Shown: in pieces, positions 42,753 to 57,996 of the stretch
Position numbering within the stretch: position 1 is the stretch's first letter
How the letters are laid out: every line of letters begins with the position of its first letter
From: Sulfuriflexus sp.
GTDB taxonomy: Bacteria; Pseudomonadota; Gammaproteobacteria; AKS1
NCBI GenBank assembly: GCA_023134145.1
Contig: JAGLUW010000019.1
Location: forward strand, 1-64,000
Direction: 5' to 3'
DNA length: 64,000 nt
Made by a program: the position numbers and the translations under genes
The notes under the pieces: generated by a model
What the model saw: only the letters and a program-made list of their open reading frames with translations
Told to the model about the DNA's origin: nothing
Databases searched by the model: none

Positions 42753-43568
42753 TCACCGGCGTTTAGGCAGGTAACGGAGCGGATTAACTGGGTTTCCATC
42801 ACTGCGTATCTCAAAATGCAATTTGACCCGATCTGTGCCACTTCGTCCCATTTCAGCAATCTTCTGTCCCTGTTTTACTGCCTGTCCTTCCTTAACAAGT
42901 AACTTTCGGTTATGTGCGTAAGCACTTAAAAACCTTTCATTATGTTTGACAATAATAAGCCTACCATAGCCCCTAAGTCCACTCCCGCTGTAAACAATTC
43001 TGCCCGCCGCTGTGGCCTTGATTGTCTGGCCGAGGCGCCCAGCGATATCCACGCCCTTCTGAGTGGCAGATTTTTTAGAAAACTTCTTAATAATCATGCC
43101 TTTGGCAGGCCACCGCCACTTAATCTTGCCTTTAACTAATCCCTTTTTAGAGGCGATTTTAGACCTGTTTTTAACTGATTTTTTATTACTTTTCAGCTTA
43201 TTAGAGGATCTTTTTATTGTAGTTTTTGAAGTTTTTTTCCTAACTTGAGCTTTTTTGCTCGATTTTGACCGTGTCGCGACCCGTTTTTTAGAACCTTTAA
43301 GACGGATTTTTTGACCCACAAAGATCGTATATGGGGCACGAATCCGATTCCAACGAGCCAGCGAGCGATAATCTTTGCCATGTTGAAAGGCGATCGAATA
43401 GAGGGTTTCACCACGTCGAACTTTATGAATTTTGGCTGAGCTATGTTTTGCGGCTCGAGCATGTTTAGAGACAGGCGCAAGGCTAGTTTGCCCACCGCAG
43501 CCCTGTAGCAATAGAGCACTGCAGAAGATAACTACCGAAAATAGTGTCGAAAACCTAACCACGCCCAC
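42753..43568 (-). CDS. nlpD: LysM / LytM-domain lipoprotein NlpD
   Basis: Lipobox LLQGC; Lys[67 protein letters not shown] with degenerate catalytic residues (VKLHFEIR), as in E. coli NlpD. Confidence 0.94.
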   Translation of the reverse strand: MGVVRFSTLFSVVIFCSALLLQGCGGQTSLAPVSKHARAAKHSSAKIHKVRRGETLYSIAFQHGKDYRSLARWNRIRAPYTIFVGQKIRLKGSKKRVATRSKSSKKAQVRKKTSKTTIKRSSNKLKSNKKSVKNRSKIASKKGLVKGKIKWRWPAKGMIIKKFSKKSATQKGVDIAGRLGQTIKATAAGRIVYSGSGLRGYGRLIIVKHNERFLSAYAHNRKLLVKEGQAVKQGQKIAEMGRSGTDRVKLHFEIRSDGNPVNPLRYLPKRR

Positions 43569-44220
43569 CTAACAATGGAACAAAACTAACCAAATCGAGT
43601 GTTTTAGAATCAAAACCCTCTTCTGTTCGCGTGACAACCAGTAAATTCTGTGAGCCTTCTTGTTCACCAACAGGGATAACCAACCGACCACCGACTTTAA
43701 GCTGATCAAATAAAGGCTTTGGTACCTTTGCCGGTGCGGCTGTGACGATAATGCCATCATAGGGTGCGTAATCATCCCAACCCCAATTACCATCACTGTG
43801 TTTTAAGCGTATGTTACGCAGCCCAAGCTCTTGAAAACGCAACCTAGCTTGTTGTTGCAGCGCTTCAATACGCTCAACGCTATACACACGCTTTACCAAA
43901 CGAGACAACAATGCTGTTTGATAACCTGAACCTGTACCTATTTCTAGCACCTTCTCCAATGGCCCACCATCAAGTAGCGCTTCAGTCATACGCGCTACAA
44001 TATAAGGCTGAGAGATAGTCTGGCCTAGACCAATCGGTAATGCGGTATCTTCATAGGCACGTGTTGCCATCGCCTCGTCAACAAAGATATGCCGTGGTGT
44101 GCTGCGCATAACTTCAAGCACAGATTCATTTTGAATATTTTTATCGCGTAAACGATCAATTAATCGATCACGCGTACGCTGCGAGGTCATGCCGATACCT
44201 TGATGTCGCAGGTCATTCAC
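43555..44220 (-). CDS. pcm: Protein-L-isoaspartate O-methyltransferase
   Basis: [55 protein letters not shown]. Confidence 0.96.
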   Translation of the reverse strand: MNDLRHQGIGMTSQRTRDRLIDRLRDKNIQNESVLEVMRSTPRHIFVDEAMATRAYEDTALPIGLGQTISQPYIVARMTEALLDGGPLEKVLEIGTGSGYQTALLSRLVKRVYSVERIEALQQQARLRFQELGLRNIRLKHSDGNWGWDDYAPYDGIIVTAAPAKVPKPLFDQLKVGGRLVIPVGEQEGSQNLLVVTRTEEGFDSKTLDLVSFVPLLGGRG

Positions 44221-44969
44221 GGCTTAACACCTTTCAACCAACTAGCGACTACTTCGAGTGATTCATAGTGCGTCATATCTATTTGTAACGGACTCACCGA
44301 GACACTGTCATTAGCGATGGCATGAAAATCAGTGCCTGGCCCTGCATCTTGTTCTTCTCCAGGCGGGCCAACCCAAAAAATAGGCTTACCGCGTGGATCT
44401 TTATCACGATAAACAGGCTCGGCTTTATGTCGATGCCCTAAACGAGTCGCAATAAAACCTTTAATAGAAGACCAAGGTAGATCAGGTACATTAATATTGA
44501 GGATGGTATTGGCAGGCAGCGGTTCATGAGCAAGTTGCTCAATGATAATTTCCACTGCTTGTGCAGCAGATTCGTAGTGCCGGAATGAATCGCCACAAAG
44601 CGATACCGCAATCGCCGGCAAGCCTAAAAAACGCCCTTCCACTGCCGCTGCAACCGTACCTGAATACAGTACATCATCACCCAAATTAGCACCGGCGTTG
44701 ATACCTGCAATAACCATATCGGGTTCTTCATCGAGTAAACCAGTAATCGCGAGGTGAACACAGTCTGTTGGCGTACCTTCCACACTAATAAAACCATTAT
44801 CTGTCTCAGTAGCACGCAGTGGGCTGTCCAAGGTCAGTGAATTACTTGCCCCGCTCCGGTTTCGGGCAGGTGCAACCACTGTTATTTCAGCCTTATCCTT
44901 AAGTGCTTTGTAAAGGCAGGCAATTCCCGGTGCCAAATAGCCATCATCATTACTTAACAAAATACGCAT
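44217..44969 (-). CDS. surE: 5'/3'-nucleotidase SurE
   Basis: [50 protein letters not shown]. Confidence 0.97.
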   Translation of the reverse strand: MRILLSNDDGYLAPGIACLYKALKDKAEITVVAPARNRSGASNSLTLDSPLRATETDNGFISVEGTPTDCVHLAITGLLDEEPDMVIAGINAGANLGDDVLYSGTVAAAVEGRFLGLPAIAVSLCGDSFRHYESAAQAVEIIIEQLAHEPLPANTILNINVPDLPWSSIKGFIATRLGHRHKAEPVYRDKDPRGKPIFWVGPPGEEQDAGPGTDFHAIANDSVSVSPLQIDMTHYESLEVVASWLKGVKP

Positions 44970-45057
44970 ACGATCAGAATACCAGAGTCAGTTTATCTTA
45001 TACAGTCAAAGACTTATGCTAACATTATCATCAATTTGAAGTATCTATAGTAATAAT

Positions 45058-45600
45058 ATGGCTGACAAACCAACAATTTCCGAAGACGATAAGGCTTTAT
45101 TTCTCGAGCAGGCAAGCGGTGCTCGAAAATTGGAACATAACAAGGTTAATCACCCCACTACACCTGTAAAACCCATCCCTGTACAACGTATCCCTGATGA
45201 AAAGCAGGTACTTGATGATATGTTTTCAGACGAAAGTTATACAGCAGAAGTTGAAACAGGTGATGAGTTGTTTTTTTATCGTGAAGGCCTGCAGCAGAAA
45301 CTATTAAAACAACTGCGCCGCGGTCAGCTCAGTGTCACTGCAGAACTTGATCTACATGGTTATATTGTTGCCGATGCACGCATCGCATTAACGGAATTTC
45401 TGAAAGATTGCCGCCGACATGGCGATCGTTGTGTGCGTATTGTGCATGGTAAGGGGCACGGCTCAAGACAAAAATTGCCTGTGCTAAAAAACAAGGTTAA
45501 CTCGTGGTTGCAACAACGCGATGAGATTCTTGCCTTTTGTTCTGCTCGACCAGCCGATGGTGGTACTGGCGCAGTTTATGTTTTATTGAAACGGTCGTAG
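45058..45600 (+). CDS. Smr domain endonuclease-like protein
   Basis: ELDLHGYIVADARIALTEFLKDC; VRIVHGKGHGS; FCSARPADGGTGAVYVLLK. Confidence 0.92.
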   Translation: MADKPTISEDDKALFLEQASGARKLEHNKVNHPTTPVKPIPVQRIPDEKQVLDDMFSDESYTAEVETGDELFFYREGLQQKLLKQLRRGQLSVTAELDLHGYIVADARIALTEFLKDCRRHGDRCVRIVHGKGHGSRQKLPVLKNKVNSWLQQRDEILAFCSARPADGGTGAVYVLLKRS

Positions 45601-46643
45601 TCTTTCGCATCAAACAATTCACGGATTATAGATGTCGCGTAACAACCTGCGGGTAAATTGAAATTAATACTTACGCCCGCATCATTTTTTTCGAATAAAA
45701 ATTCTTCAGGGATTAAACGCAGAGCTCGCCGCTCCATTTTTAAACCGGCCTTTTCAAGTCCTGCGCACCAATCAGGAAAATCGATTGGCAGCTGTTCTTC
45801 CAATATTTTTATCTCACCCGTAACGGGTAAATCACCCTGCCCCCATAACGGTGCAGTCGGATGGATCTCTCCGGCAACAAGACGCTGCTCAAACTCATCA
45901 TTCAATTCATCGACAGGAAAAAATCCACGCTTACCGGTTCGCAGACAAATATCACCAAGCTGCAAGGTATTCCAACTTCCTGACTCTACACGTTGAGCTA
46001 AGATATGATTAAACAACATAGAACGAGCTGACGATAAATAGATTGAACGCTGATGGCGTTTTATACGGCGATCACCTGCAAACATTGCCTGCGCTTTATT
46101 TATATTCGCCCCACTATGCCCAAATCGTTGGCTGGCAAAATAGTTAGGCACACCGTGTTGCGTAATCGCCTTGGCGCGTTGAGCCAATAATTCAGCATCG
46201 ACATTAATATCTCTAATCTGAATTTTAAATTGATTACCTAGCAAAGTGCCGCGACGTAATTTACGTGAATGTCTCTTTGTTTCAAGGATTTCTATTTCAT
46301 CATTAGCCAGTGACTGCCAATCAGGTTCGTCCGTTACCCCTGGCAGATGTACGCTAAACCACTGCGTAGTCAGTGCATGTCGATCTTTCATGCCTGCATA
46401 GCTAACAGCCATCGATTTAACATTGGCTAATTTTTGTAACTGCTTGGCAACATAATCAGTATTGGTATGACGTTTACGAATCTTTAACCAAACATGCTCA
46501 CCTTCACCATCAGGTTCAAGCAAGGGGATTTCATTTACAATATAGTCTTCGGCATGTTCGCGAAGTATGCCATTGGCAATCGGCCCACCATGGGCATAAG
46601 GGGTATGCAATGCAATCGCAATGCATTCATCAAGTGTTTTCAT
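45576..46643 (-). CDS. truD: tRNA pseudouridine(13) synthase
   Basis: VSYAGMKDRHALTTQWFSVHLPG; GVPNYFASQRFG. Confidence 0.95.
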   Translation of the reverse strand: MKTLDECIAIALHTPYAHGGPIANGILREHAEDYIVNEIPLLEPDGEGEHVWLKIRKRHTNTDYVAKQLQKLANVKSMAVSYAGMKDRHALTTQWFSVHLPGVTDEPDWQSLANDEIEILETKRHSRKLRRGTLLGNQFKIQIRDINVDAELLAQRAKAITQHGVPNYFASQRFGHSGANINKAQAMFAGDRRIKRHQRSIYLSSARSMLFNHILAQRVESGSWNTLQLGDICLRTGKRGFFPVDELNDEFEQRLVAGEIHPTAPLWGQGDLPVTGEIKILEEQLPIDFPDWCAGLEKAGLKMERRALRLIPEEFLFEKNDAGVSINFNLPAGCYATSIIRELFDAKDYDRFNKT

Positions 46644-46673
46644 CGTGATGTTCTTTAATCCAGAAAAACTATT

Positions 46674-47141
46674 TTAGTCCAACAAGACAACTGCCATTGC
46701 GGCAATGCCTTCACCTCGTCCGGTGAAGCCCAACTTCTCTGTCGTCGTTGCTTTTACATTGATGCGTTCCAAATCAACATCGAGATCGGCAGCAATATTT
46801 TCACGCATAGTATCAATGTAACTAGCAAGTTTAGGCGCTTGTGCAATAACGGTACTATCTAGGTTTACAACCTTCAAACCTTGCTCTGCCACTAAGCTAA
46901 TCACTTTACGTAGCAAGTCACGGCTATCCGCACCGGCAAAAGCAGGATCGGTATCAGGAAAATGGTCGCCGATATCACCCAGAGCCGCTGCCCCCAGCAA
47001 AGCATCACAAATAGCATGCAATAAAACATCCGCGTCAGAATGTCCTGCTAGACCTTTATCATACGAGACTGTGACACCACCCAATATCAGTGGTCGCCCT
47101 TCAGCAAAGGCATGCACATCATAACCTTGACCAATACGCAT
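46674..47141 (-). CDS. ispF: 2-C-methyl-D-erythritol 2,4-cyclodiphosphate synthase
   Basis: [49 protein letters not shown]. Confidence 0.97.
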   Translation of the reverse strand: MRIGQGYDVHAFAEGRPLILGGVTVSYDKGLAGHSDADVLLHAICDALLGAAALGDIGDHFPDTDPAFAGADSRDLLRKVISLVAEQGLKVVNLDSTVIAQAPKLASYIDTMRENIAADLDVDLERINVKATTTEKLGFTGRGEGIAAMAVVLLD

Positions 47142-47144
47142 AGA

Positions 47145-47864
47145 CTATTCCTGTTCGTTACTATTTTTTTCAATTAGATAGAATTCAGCTAATGCCAAAT
47201 CTTCTGGTCGCGTTATTTTTATATTACCGGCATGCCCTTCAAGCATTAAGGGAGCATAACCTGCATGCTCAATGGCAGAGGCATCATCAGTAACCAAATA
47301 GCCATCAGCCAGTGCACTATTCAACGCATCACGTAACATGCCATAACGAAACATCTGTGGTGTTAATGCGCGCCAAAGATATTCACGATCCACGGTTGAT
47401 TCAACCACATTAACAGAATCAACCTTTTTAATCGTGTCATGTACAGGCACACCCAATAGACCACCTACCGGATGTGTTGCCATAGTGATTAATAATTTAT
47501 CGAGGTCACTCCTATTAAGACAAGGCCGTGCTGCATCATGCACCAGCACCCAGTCATGATCATCTGCTAGTTCTTTCAAACCAGTTAATGCATTCAATAC
47601 CGAATGACAACGTTCCACACCGCCTTCGACTGTAATAACAGGGCGCTCAGTTTTAAAGTGAAGCTTTGGCCAATACTTATCATCTGCCGAAATGGCTACA
47701 ATGACGCCACTAATACGTGGATGACGGGTAAAACAATCGAGTGTATGTTCCAGTACTGTTTTACCATTTAATGGTAAATACTGTTTGGGACGATCCGCAT
47801 TCATTCGCGAACCAATACCGCTAGCGGGAATAATGACCCAAAATTTTTGCTCTACAACTGTCAT
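47145..47864 (-). CDS. ispD: 2-C-methyl-D-erythritol 4-phosphate cytidylyltransferase
   Basis: VIIPASGIGSRMNADRPKQYLPLNGKTVLEHTL; VLVHDAARPCL. Confidence 0.95.
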   Translation of the reverse strand: MTVVEQKFWVIIPASGIGSRMNADRPKQYLPLNGKTVLEHTLDCFTRHPRISGVIVAISADDKYWPKLHFKTERPVITVEGGVERCHSVLNALTGLKELADDHDWVLVHDAARPCLNRSDLDKLLITMATHPVGGLLGVPVHDTIKKVDSVNVVESTVDREYLWRALTPQMFRYGMLRDALNSALADGYLVTDDASAIEHAGYAPLMLEGHAGNIKITRPEDLALAEFYLIEKNSNEQE

Positions 47865-48151
47865 TTTTTGTCTGGCTTATCTTGTTCGATAATTTGGAAG
47901 AAGGTTTCATCTTTCTTGATCATGCCAAGTTCATTGCGTGCACGTTCTTCAATTGCACCTAGACCTTGTTTGAAATCTTTCACTTCAGCTTCTAATGCGG
48001 CATTACGTTCATTAAGACGCGCATTTTCAGCTTGCTGTTGTTCTATTTGTTGCTGAAGCTTTCTAACGTCGACAAGCCCTCCCTCACCAAACCACAGCGT
48101 TAGCTGCAGCGTGATGAATAAAACAAGTAAGCCTGCAAAGAGCAATTTCAT
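47861..48151 (-). CDS. ftsB: Cell division protein FtsB
   Basis: TM plus coiled coil, LWFGEGGLVDVRKLQQQIEQQQAENARLNERNAALEAEVKDFKQGLGAIEERARNELGMIKKDETFFQ. Confidence 0.93.
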   Translation of the reverse strand: MKLLFAGLLVLFITLQLTLWFGEGGLVDVRKLQQQIEQQQAENARLNERNAALEAEVKDFKQGLGAIEERARNELGMIKKDETFFQIIEQDKPDKK

Positions 48152-48173
48152 ACTTGCTTGGGAGTTCCTTTCC

Positions 48174-49487
<1,314 letters not shown>

Positions 49488-49522
49488 TTAATAAGTAGTA
49501 AAATCGTTCTTATATATTTAGT

Positions 49523-52002
<2,480 letters not shown>

Positions 52003-52154
52003 TTAATTGGAATTTCCCGTCGTTGTGTGAGCAAAAATTGCATTGCTGGACGGGATTATATGCTACCAGCCTGCCCCTAAATACTCAATGAGCATAAGCC
52101 ATTCTAGTGATGGTTTTTACAAAATAAATGACAATCTGTTGAATATAGCCAAGC

Positions 52155-53501
52155 TTACTTGGCTGGTTGCCAATCGAGCTCAAAACCCGACATTTTTCCA
52201 GTGGCCACAAATGGCTCACAAATACACAGCCCAGGGACGGCTGCCAGCTCATTATCAACGTAAAGTAAGGGTGTTCTATTACGCTGCCAAGGGGGAATTC
52301 CAGCCTTTTGGAAGAGCTTTTTCAGGCTTGTGTGGTGACTTTTGCCTTGTGGTCGGCAATTCTCGCCACCATGACGAAATCGCAGCTCTATTTGATTATC
52401 TGAGTGTCCAGCAAGAGAAACTCCTTGCCCCGTCACTGAATACGACAGCAAGGTACCAGCATAATTGGGTAAAACCAGTGCGTGGCCGGGTTGCCAGTCA
52501 AGCCGAAGGCTATTATCGACCTCAGACAACGGCGACATAGCATAAAGCCGATCTCGGTAACGTCGCACCTCAACACCTTGCCATGAAATACAGGGATTAC
52601 GGTCCACTGCAGCATTAAACATATCGCGCTGTAATTGTTCCAACTGGCGTGCCGATGGCAGATTCATCCCCTGCCCGCTCAACCAATGCCGCAACACGTT
52701 ACGTTGCCGTGCTGCTGATAACTCGGCCAAGCCCAGCATTGCTAAACTGCCTGCTGAATCCAATAGGCCTTCACTATCTTGCTCTGCCAATTCAACCAGC
52801 AACTGCTGCGTTTCTGCTTGCTGGGCTGCCACTCTCGATACGGTGGTATCTAATGATGGCCAACGCTTGCGCAATTTAGGCATCACATCATGTCGCAACA
52901 TATTACGGTCAAAGCGACGTTGTTGGTTAGAAGGATCTTCTGTCCATTTTAAATTCTGCTGCTCGGCATAATTCTGTAAATCTGGATAACTTGTATTTAA
53001 TAACGGCCGACACAAATGCCCTTTTCCGAGACTTGTGATTTGAGGCATCGCAGACAATCCTCGTGGACCAGCGCCACGAAGTAATTGTAAAAATAATGTC
53101 TCGGCCTGATCGCGAGCATGTTGCGCGGTTAATAAGATTTCATTCTCAGAAATTAATTCGATGAATGCCGCATAACGCGCATCACGTGCTGCGGCTTCAG
53201 GACTTTCACCTTTCGCGGCTCGTGCATTAACTTTTAAAATTGTTAAGGGGATATTTAAATCGTCACAGATAGTTTGGCAATGTTTTATCCAATCTTGTGA
53301 GTCTGACTGTAAACCATGATCAACATGGACAGCACGTAGATCATCAATATTAAGATCTTCTCTACATACTGACATAGCATGTAAAAGAACATGCGAATCC
53401 ATTCCACCGCTAAATGCTATCCAACAACATGTGGGCTGCACCGATAGGCCAGCACTGCATAAGCGAATCGCATCATGCAGCTGCCGAGGTGTAAAAGACA
53501 T
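52155..53501 (-). CDS. tilS: tRNA(Ile)-lysidine synthase
   Basis: CCWIAFSGGMDSHVLLHAM; AVHVDHGLQSDSQDWIKHCQ; TAQHARDQAETLFLQLLRGAGPRGLSAM. Confidence 0.95.
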   Translation of the reverse strand: MSFTPRQLHDAIRLCSAGLSVQPTCCWIAFSGGMDSHVLLHAMSVCREDLNIDDLRAVHVDHGLQSDSQDWIKHCQTICDDLNIPLTILKVNARAAKGESPEAAARDARYAAFIELISENEILLTAQHARDQAETLFLQLLRGAGPRGLSAMPQITSLGKGHLCRPLLNTSYPDLQNYAEQQNLKWTEDPSNQQRRFDRNMLRHDVMPKLRKRWPSLDTTVSRVAAQQAETQQLLVELAEQDSEGLLDSAGSLAMLGLAELSAARQRNVLRHWLSGQGMNLPSARQLEQLQRDMFNAAVDRNPCISWQGVEVRRYRDRLYAMSPLSEVDNSLRLDWQPGHALVLPNYAGTLLSYSVTGQGVSLAGHSDNQIELRFRHGGENCRPQGKSHHTSLKKLFQKAGIPPWQRNRTPLLYVDNELAAVPGLCICEPFVATGKMSGFELDWQPAK

Positions 53502-53511
53502 AGTGGAGGTC

Positions 53512-54471
53512 TTACTGTTCCTGATAGTTACCGAAACTCGATAACCGTTCGTAACGTTGTTCTAAAAGGCGATCAATCGGCATGCGTGCAATCCCGTCAA
53601 GCGATTCAACTAAAGAATGCTTCAAAGTACGCGCCATGGTTGCAACATCGCGATGCGCACCACCTAATGGTTCTGGAATAATTGAATCGATCAATTCAAG
53701 TTCTTTCAAACGTTGTGCTGTAATGCCCATTGCTTCGGCTGCATCAGAAGCCTTGTCTGCACTCTTCCAAAGAATGGAAGCACAACCTTCAGGCGAGATA
53801 ACCGAATAAGTACTGTACTGCAACATTTGCACACGATCACCAACACCGATCGCCAATGCTCCACCTGAACCACCTTCACCAATCACTGTACAAATAATCG
53901 GTGTCTTGAGTTCAGACAAAACAAATAGGTTACGTGCAATCGCTTCACTCTGGCCGCGTTCTTCTGCGCCAATACCGGGGTAAGCACCTGGGGTATCAAT
54001 GAAGGTCAATATAGGTAAACGAAAACGCTCGGCCATTTCCATTAAGCGTAATGCTTTACGATAACCTTCAGGTCGTGGCATACCAAAGTTACGACGAATT
54101 TTTTCTTTAGTGTCTCGACCTTTTTGCTGACCAATCACCATCACGGGACGATCATCTAAACGAGCAACACCACCCACGATCGCATGATCATCAGCATAGG
54201 CACGATCACCATGCAACTCTTCAAAGTCTTCAAAGATATGTTCAATATAATCGAGTGTATAAGGACGCTGTGGATGACGAGCAAGTTGAGAAACCTGCCA
54301 CGCATCAAGGCCACTGAAAATCGATTCTGTTAGAGACCGACTCTTGTCTTGTAAGCGACTAATTTCATCACTGATATTAATTTCAGTGTCATCACCCACG
54401 TAACGGAGTTCTTCGATTTTCGCTTCAAGTTCAGCGATAGGCTGTTCAAATTCAAGAAAATTTAGATTCAT
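53512..54471 (-). CDS. accA: Acetyl-CoA carboxylase carboxyltransferase subunit alpha
   Basis: [61 protein letters not shown]. Confidence 0.97.
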   Translation of the reverse strand: MNLNFLEFEQPIAELEAKIEELRYVGDDTEINISDEISRLQDKSRSLTESIFSGLDAWQVSQLARHPQRPYTLDYIEHIFEDFEELHGDRAYADDHAIVGGVARLDDRPVMVIGQQKGRDTKEKIRRNFGMPRPEGYRKALRLMEMAERFRLPILTFIDTPGAYPGIGAEERGQSEAIARNLFVLSELKTPIICTVIGEGGSGGALAIGVGDRVQMLQYSTYSVISPEGCASILWKSADKASDAAEAMGITAQRLKELELIDSIIPEPLGGAHRDVATMARTLKHSLVESLDGIARMPIDRLLEQRYERLSSFGNYQEQ

Positions 54472-54528
54472 AACTGTAAAATACCGGATATCAGCGCAAA
54501 GGGCAAAATACGCGACTTAAATATAAGC

Positions 54529-57500
54529 TTAATAAAGGAGTTTAACACACTCATCACCCACTAATTTACGTAGGTTGTGCAATAATTCATCAGTTGGGCG
54601 GATTTTCCACTCCTCACCTAGTAGTAAGCGCGTTGAGGCATCCGAACGCTGATAATCAAGGCAAACTGGGCATTGGCCATTTTTATGCGGCGCTAATATT
54701 TGTTCAAGGGAATCCATAAAACCATTACCGGCTTTATCTTCGGGTAATTTAATTAACAGCTGGCGAGCGTAATTTTCTCGAGCTTGATCAATATCGTAAA
54801 TCTGCGTGGCACGCATGCGCAAACCACCGCTGTAATCATCTTCCGTAATAGGTCCCTTGATCACCAGTAAACGATCTTTAGCAATCAAATCTTGGAACTC
54901 GGCATAGACATCGGTAAAGGCTGCCACCTCAAGTCGACCACTACGATCATCCAAGGTCATAAAACCTATTCGCCCACCCGTCTTGGTATTACGCGTTTGC
55001 AAGGCAACCACTAAACCCGCAACTGTTTGTTCTTGCTTGTTCCGTGAAGGCTGCACGTTAGCAAGGCGCGTTGAAATAAAACGCGTCAGTTCTTTTTCAT
55101 ATTGTGCAATCGGGTGGCCGGTTAAATATAAACCGAGTGTTTCTTTTTCTGCTTCGAGGCGTTCTTTCTCCGTCCAATCTTCTTGCTCTTCAACCGTAAT
55201 GGCTTGTGCTTCTTCGGCTGGGCCACCGAACATATCATTTTGACCACGTGCTTGATCTTTTGAATATTGCTCAGCACTTTGTAACGCCAAACTGAGAGAC
55301 GCCATTAAGGTAGCACGGTTTGGACCAAGACCATCCAGCGCACCAGCACGAATCAATGCTTCTAAAACACGACGATTAAGTTTGCGCGCATCAATACGAC
55401 GACAAAAATCAAAGATGTCACTGAACAAACCATTTTCAGTACGTTCTTTAATAACACTTTCTAATGCGCCTTCACCAACGCCTTTAATCGCACCGAGACC
55501 ATAGAAAATATCAGTCTCGCCACTTGACTGGAATTTGTACCCACAAGTATTCACGTTGGGCGGCAATACTTTCAATTTCATGGTGCGACATTCATCAATC
55601 AACATCACAACCTTGTCCGTGTTATCCATATCAGAAGAAAGTACTGCCGACATAAATGCTGCGGGATAATGTGCTTTAAGCCAAGCAGTTTGGTACGAGA
55701 CTAATGCGTAAGCTGCAGAATGTGATTTGTTAAAACCATAACCGGCAAATTTTTCCATCAGGTCAAATAGATCACCTGCTTTCTTTTCATCAAAACCTAA
55801 CTCGTTTGCGCCCGACATAAAGATGCCACGCTGCTTAGCCATCTCTTCGGGTTTTTTCTTACCCATAGCACGACGTAACAAATCAGCACCACCCAGAGAG
55901 TAGTTACCAATAATCTGAGAAATCTGCATTACTTGTTCTTGATAAACAATGACGCCGTAGGTAGGCCCTAATACTTCTTCTAGTTCCACAAAAGGATATT
56001 CTACTTTTGCACCGTGTTTACGATTGATAAAATCATCAACCATACCTGACTCAAGTGGGCCCGGCCGGAACAACGCCACCAAGGCAATAATTTCTTCAAA
56101 GTTATCTGGCTTAAGTTTCTTAATCAGTTCCTTCATGCCACGTGATTCCAACTGGAATACCGCGGTAGTTTCACATCGTTTCAACAGTGCGTATGTTGCT
56201 GGGTCATCTGTTGTTAGTTGTTCTAACACCAAGGCAGGCTCACCTACGCGTTCACGATCCCGATTAATCGTTTTTACTGCCCAATCAATAATCGTTAGTG
56301 TCCGTAGGCCCAAGAAATCAAACTTAACTAAACCAATAGCTTCAACATCATCTTTATCGAGTTGCGAAACAATACTTTCTGAACCTTGCTCACAGTACAG
56401 TGGCAAGAAGTCAGTTAGTGCTGTTGGGGCAATAACAACGCCACCCGCATGTTTACCTGCATTCTTAGTAATACCCTCTAATGACAAAGCCAAATCAATC
56501 AGCTCATGTACATCATCATCTTGTTCATAACGGCGGCGTAGTTCTTCTTCTTGTTCAAGTGCTTTTGTTAAGGTGATACCAATTTCAAATGGAATTAGTT
56601 TTGCGATGGGATCAACAAAACCATAAGGCTGGCCTAATGCGCGACCTGCATCGCGGATCACCGCTTTCGCGGCCATAGTGCCATAAGTGATAATTTGCGA
56701 AACCTTGTCACGGCCATAAGTACGCGCAACATAATCAATGACCTTGTCACGCCCATCCATACAGAAATCGACATCGAAATCTGGCATGGAAACACGTTCA
56801 GGATTAAGGAATCGCTCAAACAGCAATTCATACTTCATCGGATCGAGATCAGTAATAAACAAGGCGTAAGCAACAATAGAACCCGCACCAGAACCACGAC
56901 CGGGCCCGACTGGAACATCATTATTTTTCGCCCATTTAATAAAGTCGGCAACAATCAAAAAATAACCGGGGAAACCCATTTCGATAATGACATCGAGCTC
57001 TACTTTCAAGCGGTCAAAATACTCTTTGCGTTTTTCATCACTGAATTCACCCGCAATAGACCCAAGCTGCACAATGCGTTTTTCTAAACCTTGTTCAGAC
57101 TCTTGAATCAAAAACTGATTTATATCAAGGCCTTCAGGGACAGGAAAATCAGGTAAGAAATAGGTGCCTAATTGAAGCTCAATATTACAACGCTTTGCAA
57201 TAAGCAGACTATTCTCAATCGCTTCTGGAATATCAGAAAACAATTCGCACATTTCTTCAGGACTACGCAGATATTGTTGATCACTATACAAATGTGTTCT
57301 ACGAGAATCATTAAGCGCATGCCCATCATGAATACACACTCGAGCCTCATGTGCATCAAAATCAACTTGTTCAATAAAACGAACATCGTTAGTTGCGACA
57401 ACAGGCAGATTTTTTTCTGCCGCTAATGTCATTGCGGCGTGCAGGTAATTCTCTTCGCTCTCTCGACCAGAGCGTTGAAGTTCAAGATAAAAACGATCCG

Positions 57501-57984
57501 GAAATAATTTATCCCAAGCATCAGCCAATTTAGATGCCTCGACAGTATCACCAGCAAGTAATGCTTGACCGATATCACCACCACGCCCCGCCGAAAGTGC
57601 AATCAATCCATCCGTGCTACCGGTTAGCCATTCCTTTTCAATCATCGGCACACCACGGTGCTGCCCTTCTAAATAGCTACGTGTAATTAGCCGGTTGATG
57701 TTTAAATAACCTTCGTGGTTTTGACACAGCAAGATAATCCGCGATGGCGGGATGCGTTCACTTTCTGGGTGAATCAACATCTCAACACCAATAATTGGTT
57801 TAATACCGGCCGCTAACGCAGCACGATAAAACTTCACCATTGCAAATAAATTAGATTGATCCGTCAGCGCAACCGCAGGCATATTTAAATTAGCCACCGT
57901 CTGCATTAATGGTTTAATACGCACTAAGCCATCTACCAAAGAAAATTCGGTATGCAGATGCAAATGAACGAAATTACTTTGCAT
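54529..57984 (-). CDS. dnaE: DNA polymerase III subunit alpha
   Basis: FVHLHLHTEFSLVDGLVRIKPL; GPGRGSGAGSIVAYAL; PDFDVDFCMDGRDKVIDYV; YGVIVYQEQVMQISQ; 1151 aa, no intein. Confidence 0.98.
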   Translation of the reverse strand: MQSNFVHLHLHTEFSLVDGLVRIKPLMQTVANLNMPAVALTDQSNLFAMVKFYRAALAAGIKPIIGVEMLIHPESERIPPSRIILLCQNHEGYLNINRLITRSYLEGQHRGVPMIEKEWLTGSTDGLIALSAGRGGDIGQALLAGDTVEASKLADAWDKLFPDRFYLELQRSGRESEENYLHAAMTLAAEKNLPVVATNDVRFIEQVDFDAHEARVCIHDGHALNDSRRTHLYSDQQYLRSPEEMCELFSDIPEAIENSLLIAKRCNIELQLGTYFLPDFPVPEGLDINQFLIQESEQGLEKRIVQLGSIAGEFSDEKRKEYFDRLKVELDVIIEMGFPGYFLIVADFIKWAKNNDVPVGPGRGSGAGSIVAYALFITDLDPMKYELLFERFLNPERVSMPDFDVDFCMDGRDKVIDYVARTYGRDKVSQIITYGTMAAKAVIRDAGRALGQPYGFVDPIAKLIPFEIGITLTKALEQEEELRRRYEQDDDVHELIDLALSLEGITKNAGKHAGGVVIAPTALTDFLPLYCEQGSESIVSQLDKDDVEAIGLVKFDFLGLRTLTIIDWAVKTINRDRERVGEPALVLEQLTTDDPATYALLKRCETTAVFQLESRGMKELIKKLKPDNFEEIIALVALFRPGPLESGMVDDFINRKHGAKVEYPFVELEEVLGPTYGVIVYQEQVMQISQIIGNYSLGGADLLRRAMGKKKPEEMAKQRGIFMSGANELGFDEKKAGDLFDLMEKFAGYGFNKSHSAAYALVSYQTAWLKAHYPAAFMSAVLSSDMDNTDKVVMLIDECRTMKLKVLPPNVNTCGYKFQSSGETDIFYGLGAIKGVGEGALESVIKERTENGLFSDIFDFCRRIDARKLNRRVLEALIRAGALDGLGPNRATLMASLSLALQSAEQYSKDQARGQNDMFGGPAEEAQAITVEEQEDWTEKERLEAEKETLGLYLTGHPIAQYEKELTRFISTRLANVQPSRNKQEQTVAGLVVALQTRNTKTGGRIGFMTLDDRSGRLEVAAFTDVYAEFQDLIAKDRLLVIKGPITEDDYSGGLRMRATQIYDIDQARENYARQLLIKLPEDKAGNGFMDSLEQILAPHKNGQCPVCLDYQRSDASTRLLLGEEWKIRPTDELLHNLRKLVGDECVKLLY

Positions 57985-57996
57985 TAGTTAGCCATC

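Noticed and set aside
42753-43568. NlpD as an active peptidoglycan endopeptidase
   Set aside because: The LytM metal ligands are degenerate (VKLHFEIR in place of HxH, no HxxxD), as in E. coli NlpD, which activates amidases rather than cleaving itself.
52043-52540. 165-aa plus-strand ORF between pyrG and tilS
   Set aside because: Mostly antisense to tilS; no family motif; composition fits a shadow ORF.
56024-56530. 168-aa plus-strand ORF
   Set aside because: Antisense to the intact dnaE coding frame; no recognisable domain or signal.
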